Of a stretch of 64,000 nucleotides of DNA, positions 13,578 through 25,364 are shown in pieces. A model generated the notes under the pieces. The model was given only the letters and a program-made list of their open reading frames with translations. It did no database searches and was not told where the DNA came from. The translations under genes were made by a program, and so were the position numbers. Position 1 is the stretch's first letter. Each line of letters opens with the position of its first letter. Origin of the DNA: Coniochaeta sp. PMI_546. Its lineage: Eukaryota; Ascomycota; Sordariomycetes; Coniochaetales; Coniochaetaceae. The stretch covers positions 2,910,606 through 2,974,605 of the forward strand of contig MU271144.1 in assembly GCA_021432605.1 (NCBI GenBank), read 5' to 3'.

Positions 13578-13796
13578 TCAAAGCCCCCTACTATTAGCCT
13601 CTCGCATCGTCATCCTGCCCCAGTCCGAGGTATATATTGGACCGGGTCCGGACCCTGGTGGCGGGTTCGCGTCTTTCCCAGACTTATCACGAAGAGAACC
13701 ATCGATCTTGTTCTTGTGCTTCAGCGGCGGGTGTGAGCTGCCTTCGGTGCCTCCACCCCAGCTACTATTGCCTCCGCCCTGGTTGCTAGAAGACAT
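13578..13796 (-). CDS. Small hydrophilic hypothetical protein
   Basis: A single open frame of 72 codons starts with an ATG in the context CTCGACATGTC. The product is Gly/Ser/Asn-rich at the N-terminus (MSSSNQGGGNSSWGGG), Lys/Asp-rich in the middle (KNKIDGSLRDKSGKDA) and Pro/Gly-rich towards the end. It has no signal peptide or membrane segment. I recognise no family. The case rests on its intact frame, reasonable start context and non-random hydrophilic composition. It could be a chance frame, or the first exon of a longer gene. Confidence 0.4.
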   Translation of the reverse strand: MSSSNQGGGNSSWGGGTEGSSHPPLKHKNKIDGSLRDKSGKDANPPPGSGPGPIYTSDWGRMTMREANSRGL

Positions 13797-14554
13797 GTCG
13801 AGAAGTGTTGGTTAACGGAAGCCACGGCGTTCATGTGTTGCGCAATGTTGGACGTGGTAGTCGGTAATTAGTTAATAAAAACGCTTGGTGTTTATCGGTC
13901 TGGCAAAGAAGGTAGGCGATCGAGAAAGGTCCGTCTCCAATACCGTGATTATATAGTTCTTAGAGCAGGGTCAATATCGGAATATATGATGAAAAGGTCC
14001 AGGAGGATCTCATTATTCATGCCTGGGTGAACGGCTGTGAGACCAATTCTCCATTGTCTGATCTAAGTCACAACCATGACTACCTTGGAGCTCAACCCCT
14101 TAAGTGTCGAGCCCAGCCATCTGCGACGTCCCTTGATCACCCTTTCCCCTCGTTTGAATGGGTTTCCAGAAACGGCGACTTATCCCTTGATTTGTCCCCA
14201 CGAATACAAATATTAGGAAGCAAGGGTGGAGTTGACCTCGTTGTCATTAATTGAATTCGGTGACTATTAGAGACATGCTCAACATTTATGTCGAGGGCAG
14301 ACAAATGGCCTACCCGTCTGGAGTGTGCTCCGAATCCCGAAGTTGCATGTGGTAACTTAGCCGTCTCACCACCTGGCGTTGGAAGGTCCCAGTCCTCGGT
14401 TTTGTTCCTCACCTGCCACATCTCATGGGACGAGTGAAAGCTTCACTTGATATCCACAACCAGGGAGCGAATAGCTTGGTATAGTTCAATGTAGATATGT
14501 ACAGCCTCTTCCCTTTCTCTTTAAGACCAGCGCCTCAGCAAGTACTACGCCGCC
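13797..14554. other. Intergenic, no gene seen
   Basis: Space between the small hypothetical gene and the 3' end of UTP21. It probably contains the promoter of the small gene and the UTP21 3' untranslated region. No motif stands out. Confidence 0.45.
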
Positions 14555-17500
14555 TTATGTCCTCGGGCTCCTGAGGAACCCAACAACACCGCCACAGTAG
14601 CCGATCAGGTTATCAAGCCTGTCCCGCTCCTTCTCCTGGTGCACCTTCCATGCCCGCAGCTCGGCAAGGACGTCCTCGTTCTCCATAACGATGTCGAAGT
14701 GTAGCCGTAAAAAGACAGTCATCCACGCTTGTGTGAGCTCGTAGTCTCTCCTCTCAATGAGACGCTGAGTCATTGCGCGGATAAAGTGCACGAGCTCGTT
14801 ACTCTCCTCGTCGTCACCCGGTGATAAGGACCGGAGCTCTAGATCCGCAGTGGCGGGAGACAGAGACTTGAGATGCTCGATGAAATCGGAGTCTAAGAGC
14901 ATTAGGTCAGCAAATGAATAAAAGTAAGGCATAGATGCGACGAGGACAACTTACAGTCACCAGAGGCAGCCCCCTTCCGCAACTTAGCAGAAAACGCCTC
15001 CTCCGACCTTGCCCGATCAAACCTCGTAATCCTCGACTCCGGCTCAGCAGCCTCAACATTAACCGTCTCCTTCGTCTCGCCGACCGGGGGCAGGAAGAAG
15101 GGCGCCTTCTCCGGCGCCTTTGGTGCCTCCGTCGGTTTATTCCGCTGTCTGATGAGGTCAAGGTGCAGCAGCGTCTGCCATCTGCTTTTGGGCACTAAGC
15201 TGAGCGTCATCATCTCCGAGCTCAGCTGATCCAGATCCGGAGCTGCCAGAGAATCGTCCTCTTCGGCAGGAGCTTCTTCTTCGAAAGCGGCTTCCAGCAG
15301 GCCTTGGCCGCCCTCACCGGAATTGGTCGGGGCGGATATACTGCTGATTTCCTTTTCGGAAATCTGGCGTGTCGGCACGTGCGTGAAGAGAGTCCTGTTC
15401 GTCCAGATCTGCACGCCTAGTTCATTTTCTGAGGCGGCTGCGAGGTACTCTCCCGTGCCTGAGAATGCAAGAGCCTTGCACGGCTTCTCCAGTCGGAAGG
15501 CATCGATCAGATGGCTGGTAGGCAGATCCCACACTCGTACGACGGCATCCTGGGAGGCGGCAACGATCCAGCGCCCATCATTCGAGAACGTGAAGTCGTT
15601 GATGTTGCCCTGACAGCCCCAGAACTCTCTGATTGTTTTCTTCGTCTCGATGTCTACTACCCTAATCGAATGATCGTCGCACGAGAAGGCGATCAAGTCG
15701 CTTGCTGAGTGATATCGACATCCTGTGATGCCGGTCATTGGTGCCCAGTCGATTTCATCGACGAGATTCCCTGTAAGAAAGTCCCAGAACTTGATGGTTC
15801 CGTCGAGTGAGCAAGATATCACCATCTTGTTCATAGAGTCGACGACGACGCCTGTCACAGCCTTCGTATGTCGACCTGTTCCAGGAGTGAATTTGGTTTC
15901 AGTCCGCAGCTGGAGCTGTGTGACGTCGTCCAGCTGCTTCAACTGCTGGATCTTGACCAACCTCGCTTGCGCAGGGGTCAGCCTTGAGGGAAACCGTTGC
16001 CGGTGCAGACCGGACTGCAGGTTGAACATATCGATGCTGCCATTGACAGAGCCAACAACAGCAAAGGTACCACACGAGCTGATCGATACAGTCGAGACAT
16101 TCGAGCCATCTCCAGTCTGGAAAGCCCACCGACCGGCCCTCTTCCGGCCCCAGAACCACGTCCGAGCATACGAGTCATCTTTGTGGGCGGTGACAACGCT
16201 CTCCCATCCGGTCATACCGCTAATCTCGGCATCAGAGCGCTTATCTTTACTCCGGCCCTTCTGCCATATCGGCTGATTGCCCGGTAGAGCACCAATGCCA
16301 CCATCCCTATTCAGCGAGCTGGCAATGCAAGTTATCTCTGGTGCCTTCAAATCGTCAAGAGTGGTGGTCGGACCATGGCTGAGAGCCGTACTGCCCAGAA
16401 TACCAATCTTCTTGGCTTTCTTCCGTATGTTGCCCTGGCTGAGCTCTGTACTTTGTCCGTCCCGACGCAAACTCCAGCCCCAGAGACTCCTGTCCTGCCC
16501 ACCACTGAGTAGCCATTTGTTGCCAGCATCTGCGCCGTCGAAATCAGAAGGCAAGAACTGGAGGCAAGTGACAGGACCAGCATGTCCGCTCCTGGTGTGA
16601 AGGATACGTGGAACAGGAGAAAATGGTGTGGCGTCGAATATCCAGGACTTGAGCGAGTTATCACGTCCGCTGGTCACTATGACGGCCTGGCCCGACAAGA
16701 ACTCGATTCTCGATATTCCTCCTCGGACCAAGGGGCCATCGTGCGACGGAGGGTTGTGGGCGCTACGCAGCACACCCATGACCCTCCCACCCTTGTTCAG
16801 GTCCCAGAATGTGACATCTCCACTAGCAGCCGTCGCAGTAGCCATGACACCGTCTTTCCTGCCGTCGTGTCCTGCGCCTTGGCCATCGCTTCGGAACGAT
16901 ATCGTGTTGACAGGGGCATCCTCGCTACCGGCTTTGAGCCGCAACACTGTCTTATCAAGGAGAACATTGTGGATAATGAGCGAACCCCGGGAGTAAGCAA
17001 TCGCAAGCAGCGATAAAGCCGTGGTCGGCTCCATACATACTACTGCGCCGCAGTCAGGTGCTGGAGGAAGGATGGTATAAATCAGCTTGCCGGTACTGAC
17101 GTTCCAAATCTCGACCCAACCATTACTCCGGCCAACGAATATCTTGTTCAGATATGTCGGCATGTTGACCATGCCGCCAGTCAACTCATTGTCTCCCCTT
17201 GAGCTAGCGGCTGAGTGTAACGTCGTGTAGTGTTCGAAGTCGGCCGACTTCCAAACCTCTATCCGTGTCTGTGCACATGCAACGATCCATGATCCGAATA
17301 TCAGGATCTGTTTTATCGGCTGGTCTAAGTCATCAGGCAGTTGGAGCTCTCCCACTTTCTTTCCTCGCTCAAAGATCCAGAGTCCTTGCGCACCCGCATT
17401 GTTCTTGTCACCCCATGCCGCAAAAACCTTCTTCTTCCAGGAATACGTGGCTGTGATGTCTGCCGGGGTCTGTGGCCGTGTTATGAACACGAGGTTGAGT

Positions 17501-17785
17501 CCACGCTTGAGATCGTACGTTTGGAGGGATCGGCCGACAGAGGTTGTGATCTGGAACGTGGTTTTGCCCAGAGGGATGGACGTGAAGGGAACCTCGGTGG
17601 GAGATACGAGTCCTACAGTCTGTAACGACGAGTTAGAATAGATACTAGGCATTGGCAAGAGGCTCGCGACATACTCGGAAAGGGGCGAAGATGGCAGATC
17701 CTCGAGTCGAGGCAGGTTGCCGTTTTGCGACAGTGGTCGTCTTCTGCCTCTTGACCAGAGGACCGTCATGATCTGAATGAGGCAT
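14555..17785 (-). CDS. UTP21: U3 snoRNP-associated WD40 protein Utp21 (WDR36 family)
   Basis: Three exons: 17785..17675, 17619..14955 and 14892..14555; 1037 residues. It is a subunit of the UTP-B complex of the nucleolar small-subunit processome, needed for 18S rRNA maturation. The start encodes MPHSDHDGPLVKRQK, a basic leader ending IFAPFR, joined across a 55-base intron to TVGLVSPTEVPFTSIPLGK, a block I recognise from fungal Utp21. Two tandem WD40 propellers follow, with units such as DGTIKFWDF and DAVVRVWDL. The C-terminal Utp21 domain spans about 790-1035 and is interrupted by a 62-base intron. The protein is about 100 residues longer than the yeast one, mostly in low-complexity insertions. 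It is divergent from areB, with 1.27 kb between start codons. Confidence 0.95.
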
Positions 17786-19054
17786 ACTCCTGTGTTAGGA
17801 GAGTGTATCCGTATGGTACAACTTCAGTGCCCTGCAGAAAGTCGAATCTCTTCGCGCGACGTGGGTAGATACTGGGCCGGTTCTGAAGCTGAGACTATTC
17901 TTGACCATCACAAAATTTCCAAAGTCAGCCTTGTAGACGGAGGGGCGTCCTTGTATTTTCTATCCAATAGAAAGGACGAAGTCAGATTCTCTCTACACTC
18001 AGCCTTGCCCCACATCCATCCAAACCCCTGCTTTGGCGCAATTCTGCTTGACAGTCCCCCTCGTAATCCGGGTGTTTCCTTATATCCATTTTTTTTGGGC
18101 TCGACACACGGAATTGACTGACTACGCCGTTCGAAGTACAGTCTAGTGCAGTGTACTATGGTAGAGTACGTCAGATTGCCTTCTAGATACCCAGCGGTTG
18201 GGGAGTGGATATCGGTCCTCATGACCGCGAAATGCATTGATGGTTTTCTTCATATTCATTTGTTCAAAATACGTCCCATACATGTGTACACGTGTAAGGC
18301 AGCTCAGAGCACAGACTGTGGTAAAAATTGCGAGACCGTGCAAAGGAATCTTGTAACAGCGATAAGCGCATGTATCGTTGCCCGTAGGGCTGGAAGTGGT
18401 AAGGGGCACGTTGCTTGGCGTGCCAATTAGAATGCCATCTGCAGAGCGCGATCCTTGTCGTTAAAATATGACCGAGTTGTACACGACCTCATCTTCCGGT
18501 GTCAGTAAGGGGGAATCTCGACCCCGATCCATGTTCTCTTTCTTCCCCGAATGCTGACTGACTGCTCTGTGACGTTCTCACGTCTCCTATTTTTTTCTTT
18601 CTCCCCTGCAAAATAGCCTATACTACCTTACTTAACTATAGGCCTGTGAACATGTTCGAGATAATTATCTGAGAAAGCTTTTCCCCGTGTCTCGTCCACT
18701 CACCTTTAGTCACTCGTTTTCGATCGTACTGTCCACTCGCTTCACCGACCACGCGCTATCTTGCAAACCTCACCGTACCGTCTTGTCACTAGCAGTGAAG
18801 TTGTCCCATGCTTCACTCGGCGAAACTTGTTCGAACCACTAAGCCCCGCATTGCCCAAACCATTATCGAGTCGTCAACCGCGCCGCGACCACCGCCCACC
18901 GCACCTTTTCTCATAACCTCAACCGCGCTTCAACCGTGATTTCGGGTACAAAGTGGCGTCTTTGCACTCTTTACTCCTTCCCTTGCCCAGACCTTTCAAC
19001 ATACCCTCTCTCACACCGCCGCCCGATCGCGAGTTGCCTCGTTTGAAAGCAGCT
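17786..19054. promoter_or_regulatory. Divergent promoter region between UTP21 and areB
   Basis: It serves two genes transcribed away from each other. The half next to areB is rich in pyrimidine tracts and C-rich leader sequence. It contains the palindrome GATAATTATC at 18660 and a TACCTTAC element near 18623. Several upstream ATGs (for example near 18808) precede the areB start, so the areB leader may carry upstream open frames. Confidence 0.55.
18660..18669. promoter_or_regulatory. Palindromic double GATA site
   Basis: GATAATTATC is a perfect inverted pair of GATA-factor core sites, 385 bases upstream of the areB start. Fungal GATA factors bind HGATAR elements, often in pairs. The site could mediate auto- or cross-regulation by nitrogen GATA factors. 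Binding itself is inferred. Confidence 0.5.
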
Positions 19055-20916
19055 ATGGAGGATCATCAAGCCATTCCGCTGCCGGGCTCGGCGCCGGCAC
19101 CTGCACCGTCGCCGTCGCCGATTAGCATGGACCCAATCTCGAGACCCGCGTCGACGTCGACCTCGGCTGCTCTGGCCCCGCTCCCCGCGATGCTCGAGCC
19201 AATCTCCCGACCGAGCTCGACATCAACACAGGCATCGGCCCCGCAGTCGCAGCAGGCCTTCCAACAGCTTCCGGGCATCTCTTCTTTACAGGCGGCTGCG
19301 GCTGCCAACCAGCAGCTTGCGAACTATCAGCAACCAATGTGAGTTCTTTCAACTTCTTGCCCGACTACCTTGGATCCTCGAGCGCGCATTTACTGACTCC
19401 GATCATCACTCAGCGCCTCAAAGAATCCTTTCCTTCCTCCGACCAACTACACACGATCGTCGCCTGCCAGTACTGCAGGCCCTGGGGGAAGCCCTGGTCT
19501 GGTGAGTCTATACATGCTATTAATGCTATACCTGTTTTTTTCACTGTCATTTTTCCACTGTATTACATACCCATGATGTTTAGACACTCGACGCAAACAT
19601 TTCCTTATCCGTTTCTGCACTTCAACCTTAAGGTACCTTAATCCCTGTCCCGCAGCCTCCGTCATTCGTGGATAGCCGTGACGATAAGAGATTGCAATGG
19701 ACGACATCCCATTGGCTCTCCGATTCGATGTCGTCGGTTCATCCTCGGTTCCTTGGCCCGTGCACGGCTCTTATCGCGAGAGTCTGGGGCGAGAGCCAAA
19801 ATTTTCCCCGAGAAAAAACCTCCACACTGCTTCCTTATCACGGCCTTATCACTATCTCGCACTCGTCGTCCCTCGTCGATAATCATCACGTCCATCTCCC
19901 CCATCGCGACATCGTCCTGAATTGCCTTTTTTTGCCCTCAAAATTGCCCATCATGGCAACCATGGCTAACGATAACCGCGAACTCACGCAGCCCACTTGT
20001 CAAAACTGCGCGACGTCAACAACTCCTCTCTGGCGACGTGATGAGATGGGATCGGTCCTCTGCAATGCGTGCGGTCTGTTCCTGAAGCTGCACGGTCGTC
20101 CGCGTCCCATCTCGCTCAAGACAGACGTGATTAAAAGCAGAAATCGCGTCAAAACCTCGCGCAACGAGCTAGCGAAGCAGAAGAAGGTACGATGCGCCGC
20201 TCCTTCTCTTGATCTTGTACTTGCGACGCGATCCTAACCCTTGTGTACAGGCGCCGACCTTCCCACCCGTATCAGACCTGCCCGGAGCCGATAACCCTGG
20301 CGCAAACATGGCAGCCGGAACTCCCGGTCTCGGTGCCCGACGCCCTTCTGGCCGGTCCGCAAACGGCCACGTCGACGACAACTCTCCTATCTCTCGAACC
20401 GGCACGCCCAACATGTACAACATGGTCTACCCGGACATGGACGGCTCCCAGTTCCAGCCGCAGCCTGGAATGGCCTTCGCCATGTCTGCCGCTGACGGAC
20501 GAGTTGCGACCGATCTCAATGGCGAGCACCCACCGACCCAGGAAGCTATGCTGGCAGAGAACGCAAGTCTGAAGACGCGTGTTAGCGAACTCGAAGTCAT
20601 CCAGGAGCTCTACCGTGGGCGCCTCCAGCAATTGGAACACGACGAGACAAACGTGGGGCAGACGGTAGCCCAGCTCCGCGAACAGCTTGCTGCCGCTACG
20701 GAGACGCAGACCCAGTTGCGCAATGAGCTCGAGGAGAGTCACCGTCGCGAGAACATGCTGAAGCGACGTCTTGACGAGCTTGAGCTTGAGCTGAAAGAGG
20801 CAAAGGGCTCTACCGATGCCGTCGAGAATGGCCGACCTGCGAAGAAAGCGCGTGTCGAAGATGCTGCGGAAGAGAGTGCTGAACCTGCCGCTGATGTCCC
20901 ACTGTCGGCGTCATAG
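19055..20916 (+). CDS. areB: GATA zinc-finger factor AreB/ASD-4 with C-terminal coiled coil
   Basis: Exons 19055..19338, 19414..19501, 19992..20186 and 20251..20916; 410 residues. The single zinc finger CQNC-(17)-CNAC followed by [19 protein letters not shown] identifies the AreB/ASD-4/Dal80-Gzf3 group, nitrogen regulators that usually oppose AreA. The N-terminus is Pro/Ser/Ala-rich. After the finger come a Pro/Gly linker and a leucine-zipper-type coiled coil (about 290-375), the dimerisation region typical of this family, then a basic RPAKKARV patch. Intron 2 is 490 bases, far longer than the others. It contains an in-frame ATG at 19953 whose frame ([14 protein letters not shown]) runs without interruption into the finger exon, so a shorter isoform with its own start is likely. 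An earlier open frame at 18953 begins with GTG and is not used as start. Confidence 0.92.
19602..19882. promoter_or_regulatory. GATA-site cluster inside areB intron 2
   Basis: Sites read CTTATC (GATAAG reversed) at 19604, 19770, 19834 and 19845, GATAAG at 19683 and GATAAT at 19878, all just 5' of the internal in-frame ATG at 19953. This looks like a nested GATA-controlled promoter for the short isoform. The sites are seen directly; promoter activity is inferred. Confidence 0.45.
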
Positions 20917-21867
20917 GGCCACGCCTTCAACGACCTCCATGCTGGCATTTTCGATCCAATGGTCGGTCTGAAGCGCAGGCGTTGATCTTCGAAGCTGCAG
21001 ACAGTTTCCCGCCGGCAGACAAGAAATGCTAGTTCACAGCGCGTCACTCGGCATTACACACAGCTCAATCCACCCCGCTTGATGTGGTTCTGCTTGGTTG
21101 CAGATATATTCGAGCTACACATTGTCCTGTCGACATGCTGTATCAGTACATACTTTTCTCGCGTTTCTCATTTCTTTTGCTCTGGTTCCGTTCACGAAAT
21201 GACCAGAAAGGGCTGCGTGGTCTCGGTTGCGCAACCGAGCATTGTTTTGCGTTGCTATTTTCTAACCTAATGTTGTCCATGAACATGGACATTGAGGCGA
21301 GAGGAGGGTGGTCGGAAGGCTGCTGCTACGGCTCAGCTCTGCCGAGACTTGGTTCCGCTGGGTCCCTTGACGGCATTGATGTGTTTTGTCTTTTTGACGA
21401 AGGGAGGACCGCGTAATGCATGCCTTTGCTATTGTGGTTTTGTGGCCGGCTTCGAGAAGGGGTATTGCTCGATTGAGCCGATCTCTGAGGACTGAAGGGA
21501 TTTGTGATGACGGAGTTCAGGAGTTTAGACGGTCGTGTGCTTGTCTCCGACGGTACACAGTGGAAAGGAAAACAAAAGCTGTCTTGCTTTGCAGATACCT
21601 CGGTATCGGATGGATGGATGGACGGATCGATGACTCTAGAGAATTGACAGCACTACGGTGCTTTTTATCACTTGTCTTTATTGCTTCATCATGAGTGCGG
21701 CGCTTACATGCATAAACTCGATATGTGACTGCCCCTGCCACTTCGTGAAGACCTTTAGATCTAGTTCTTACATACAATGGAGTTCTGAGACTCCCCTGGA
21801 ACACAAAGATGCCGGACACCATCTCTATTAAGACAGCCATTCCCACTTTTCTTGCACTGTAGTCATG
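20917..21867. other. Convergent 3' intergenic region
   Basis: It lies between the stop codons of areB and the K+ channel gene, which converge. It should hold both 3' untranslated regions. No gene is seen. Confidence 0.5.
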
Positions 21868-24504
21868 CTATGATACACTGTCTTGATCCTCAACCTTCTC
21901 TATCCTGTCCCCAACATCAGGCGCCTTCTCCAACCTCCTCGCCAACAGGGCTTGCTGCCTCGAATATCGCGTCAAGCTCTCGCACAGCCGGTTGAGCACC
22001 CACTCAGCCTCGGCAACATCCGCCAGCATGGGACTGTCCTCGCCGATCCAGTCCCATTCTATGAGATCCGCTCCCTCCTCCTCCTCTTCTTCGACAAGCT
22101 CACTTCCGGCAGACGGGGCGCTGAAGCGGATCAGCTTCTTGAAGTGCCGCCATTCGTCGTACTTGTACCTCTTTGGCGGCGAGGAGCGGAGGTCCTGCGC
22201 GACGGTCTTGATTGTCTTTGCGAGTTGGCGGGCTAGATCGTGGGGGCTCTCCAGCGCGCCTGTCTCTGCATGGTCGCCTCTTGCGCCGCGGGATGTCTCT
22301 CCTCCCTGATTCTGGGTTATGCCTGTGCTGCCTTCGACATCCCTGCAGGCCTCATCGGGATTCTGGAGTTGAAACCCTTGCTCAACGCGCCTGTTTGCCT
22401 GCCGGCGCTCGAGATAGCTCTTCAGCCTAGGGTGGTTGTCGATGAAGTCACGGACGGCGCCGCGGTTGGGCAGCACGGTCCAGTCGGCGAGCTTGAAGGT
22501 GCCCCGGTTGATGGCCGATACCACGGTCGAGGACATGTTCTGTATCAGGACGGTGACGATGGGAACCGCGAAAAGCGACCAGACTATGAAGAAGGGCTTG
22601 CCGATATTAGACGCCGGGGAGAAATCGCCGTATCTGTCTTCTCTTAGTCAAGGATAAACCGATTGGATGGCGGCGGACAGGGGGCTTACCCGATAGTCAG
22701 CAAAGAGACAAAGCCGAAATACAACATTTGGAAGTATGACGCCCTCAGCAGCTTGCTTTCAGAGAGCATGAACACCAATGCCCCAAGGAACCACAGCGTC
22801 CCAAACGCGATGATGGCCATGAACAGCGCCCAGTATTGCTTCCAGCGCTGTGTCTCGTCCTGGATCTCGCGCATGGCCTCGAAGCGATCTTTCTCCTTCT
22901 CGAGGAGCAGTAGCTTATGCCGGCGTTGTCTTCGCTTCGACTCAGTCGACTGCCCCGCGCTCCGGGCGGCTAGCTTGGCGTCGCGGCTGAGAGCCGCGGT
23001 CTTGGGCGTGCTGAGCGAGCCTGACGTTCCGCGACGAGCGGCGCCGCCTCTACCGCCGCCGCTCGCATGCATTGCCTTCTCGTGGAAGGTCACTGTGCGG
23101 CCGGCGATTTTGAGATGGCCGTACTTGTGAAGAGACTCGCCCTGGGCGGCTCCTGCAGTGAGTGTGGTGGCGACGGACTCCTTTCGCGGCGGCAGGCCTA
23201 GGCGCTCTCTCAGCTCATCTTCATTGGTGACGGTGCGGCCGACAGTAGACTCTCGCGCGTGCCGCTGGTGCCGCTTGATGATCTTGTCGGCGCCTATGTT
23301 GGCGGCGAAGCGGCTGATGGAGCTGATCACCAAGCCGAGGAAAATGATGCCGAAGATCTCAAAGAAGAAGAGGAAGCCGCGGCCGGGATCGGTGTTGGGG
23401 TGGAAGTCACCGAAGCCGATGGTTAGAACGGTCTGTGGGTAGGTGTCAACATGAGTACCAAAAACAGGGGTATTCAATACGCAGGTGAAGGCATGTAAAT
23501 AACTCACGACATCAGCATAATAAAGCGCATTAGGGTAGGACCAGCCCTCCAGTGCTGCGAACACTGCCGCTCCACCCGCCAGCCAGAAGAAGAACATCAT
23601 GGTCTGCAATATGAGGGTACGTTGGTCGTCGTCAAGGTCGAACTGCTGAGGATAGTGGCCGAGAAAGTAGCCGACCATGTTGACCACCAGAATGATGCTT
23701 CCGGCAAAGTATAGGATGGCGGCCATGACGGCATGCCAGAATCCTTGCGAGTAGACCTCGCCCGGTCCAGAAAGAGGCTCATGGATACTGAGGGCCGTGG
23801 TGATGGCGATGAGCTGGCCCAGTCAGTGCGCGGGCTCTATAATGGGGTAAATGTGAGCTTACAATGCCTGACGCTAGAATCCAGAAGATTATGGAGAGGG
23901 GCAGAGCAATGATGTATCTGGCCCCGCCGGTGAAGTTGAGGAGCAGGAAGATGTTGCCTGCAAAGCCGCAGGCGAGCGATACCCCGTTGAGGATGAGCTC
24001 CCTATTCCGCTGTGAGTTTTGACTACACGAATTCCCTTTCCGCAACGTACCAGCGAGGATCAGAGATTCCGACGCCGCTGTCATCTGCGCCAGCAGGGAG
24101 TTCTCCGTTGTTCGGAAGCGCTACTCGCCAAGGAGTGACCAGGGCAGCGATGGAGAGCACATTGCACAACGGCCCGATGGTGGCGGCAACGAGTGGGATA
24201 CATGTGCTTGCGAACCACCCTTTGATACGTTCAGTTCAACAAGTTCCATTGCCAGCCGAGAGGACTTTCGCTTACAGCGTCTTTGAAGGTTCGGTCAGCT
24301 ATGGGCCTTGATGGAAGGGTCATTCTCAGTGCCTTACTGGGGCAAGTTATCCTTCTTCCCTCGCAGTTTCACGAACGTTTGCGCAAAGTTGCGTATTGTC
24401 TCACTCCGGTTCGGTTTGATCCCGTGCGCCTCTTCCCGTTCATTAAGTTCGATCGCCGAGCCGTCTTTGGTGCTGAGACCCAGCTCACGCTCCGAGAGAG
24501 ACAT
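21868..24504 (-). CDS. TOK-type outward-rectifier K+ channel with two pore domains
   Basis: Seven exons: 24504..24338, 24280..24276 (5 bases), 24219..24051, 24001..23863, 23813..23508, 23432..22690 and 22633..21868; 764 residues. After a hydrophilic N-terminus, the first membrane segment begins RWWFAST. Several more helices precede pore 1, filter TIGFGD (about 266-271), and pore 2 has filter TIGYGD (about 508-513). Two filters in one chain with extra N-terminal helices define fungal TOK1-like channels, which pass K+ out across the plasma membrane on depolarisation. About 140 residues between the pores are basic and include RKESV, a possible PKA site. The Glu-rich cytoplasmic tail follows. Five introns are 49-57 bases and one is 75; the 75-base intron is a multiple of three without a stop and lies just before the pore 1 filter. 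The 5-base exon is inferred from frame and two good branch points. Confidence 0.88.
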
Positions 24505-25364
24505 AACATATAGGACCACAGGACGAGCACATCCACTCGGATGCCCTTTAGAGCGTGTGTTGATCCTCTGATAGGCTGCCTTGGGCCAGACTTGATGAGT
24601 CCGACAGATTCCACAACATTATAGGAAGTGGAAAGCAGTGAGAGATTTCGTAAGGTTCGAAGGGCTTGAGACACCGCAGTCTACAGAAGGACAAAAGATA
24701 AGGTGCCGGGTCTAGAAACGCCACCGGTATACGCGATGAGAGCTCCGCGCGACTAAGGGAGGCTGCCAGCCGCAGTGCACCTTGCTTGCACGAGCTTTCG
24801 CCCTGTCACCCCACCAATTGTTACCGTCCAGCTCAAAGCGTTCGACAAGAAGCACCAGTCATGAGGGCAATTCGGACTCCCTCCAAATCTTCTCAGCGAG
24901 CAACATCGTCACATGGCCATCAAATGTCCTTCTGTTTGGATGATTGGCCGAGACACACCACAATCATCCAGACTTGTTCTGGAGTACCAGGAGGACGCCT
25001 TGTGTCCAGCCGTGAGAGTTTCACGTGCATATAGTCTGCTTTCAAGTGCTTTGATGCATATATCTGGGATATGCGTTTGCTGTCAAGTTGCCAAGAGACC
25101 GGGATTTAAAGAGGAATCGCTATAAACGATCTATACCGTGCTGCCAGCCAGGATCCTTGTCTCGCGTCTGCAGCTGGCGATGGCAGGTCCCATATTTTTT
25201 CAGAATCATTTTGTCGCCTTCAACAAGGTTCACTGGTGAAGCTGAAGTGGTTCTGAGTCCTATGATAGCCTTGAATCCCTCACGGTGGACTACTCAGTGT
25301 GATTCTAGTTGTCCCTCGACACCACGGGCTCCGTCACATCGAGTCCGCTGATTGTCAGCTGTGG
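24505..25364. promoter_or_regulatory. Divergent promoter region between K+ channel and NMA111
   Basis: About 860 bases separate the channel start from the first in-frame ATG of NMA111 (1.18 kb to the preferred start). No convincing gene lies here. No single regulatory motif stands out. Confidence 0.4.
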
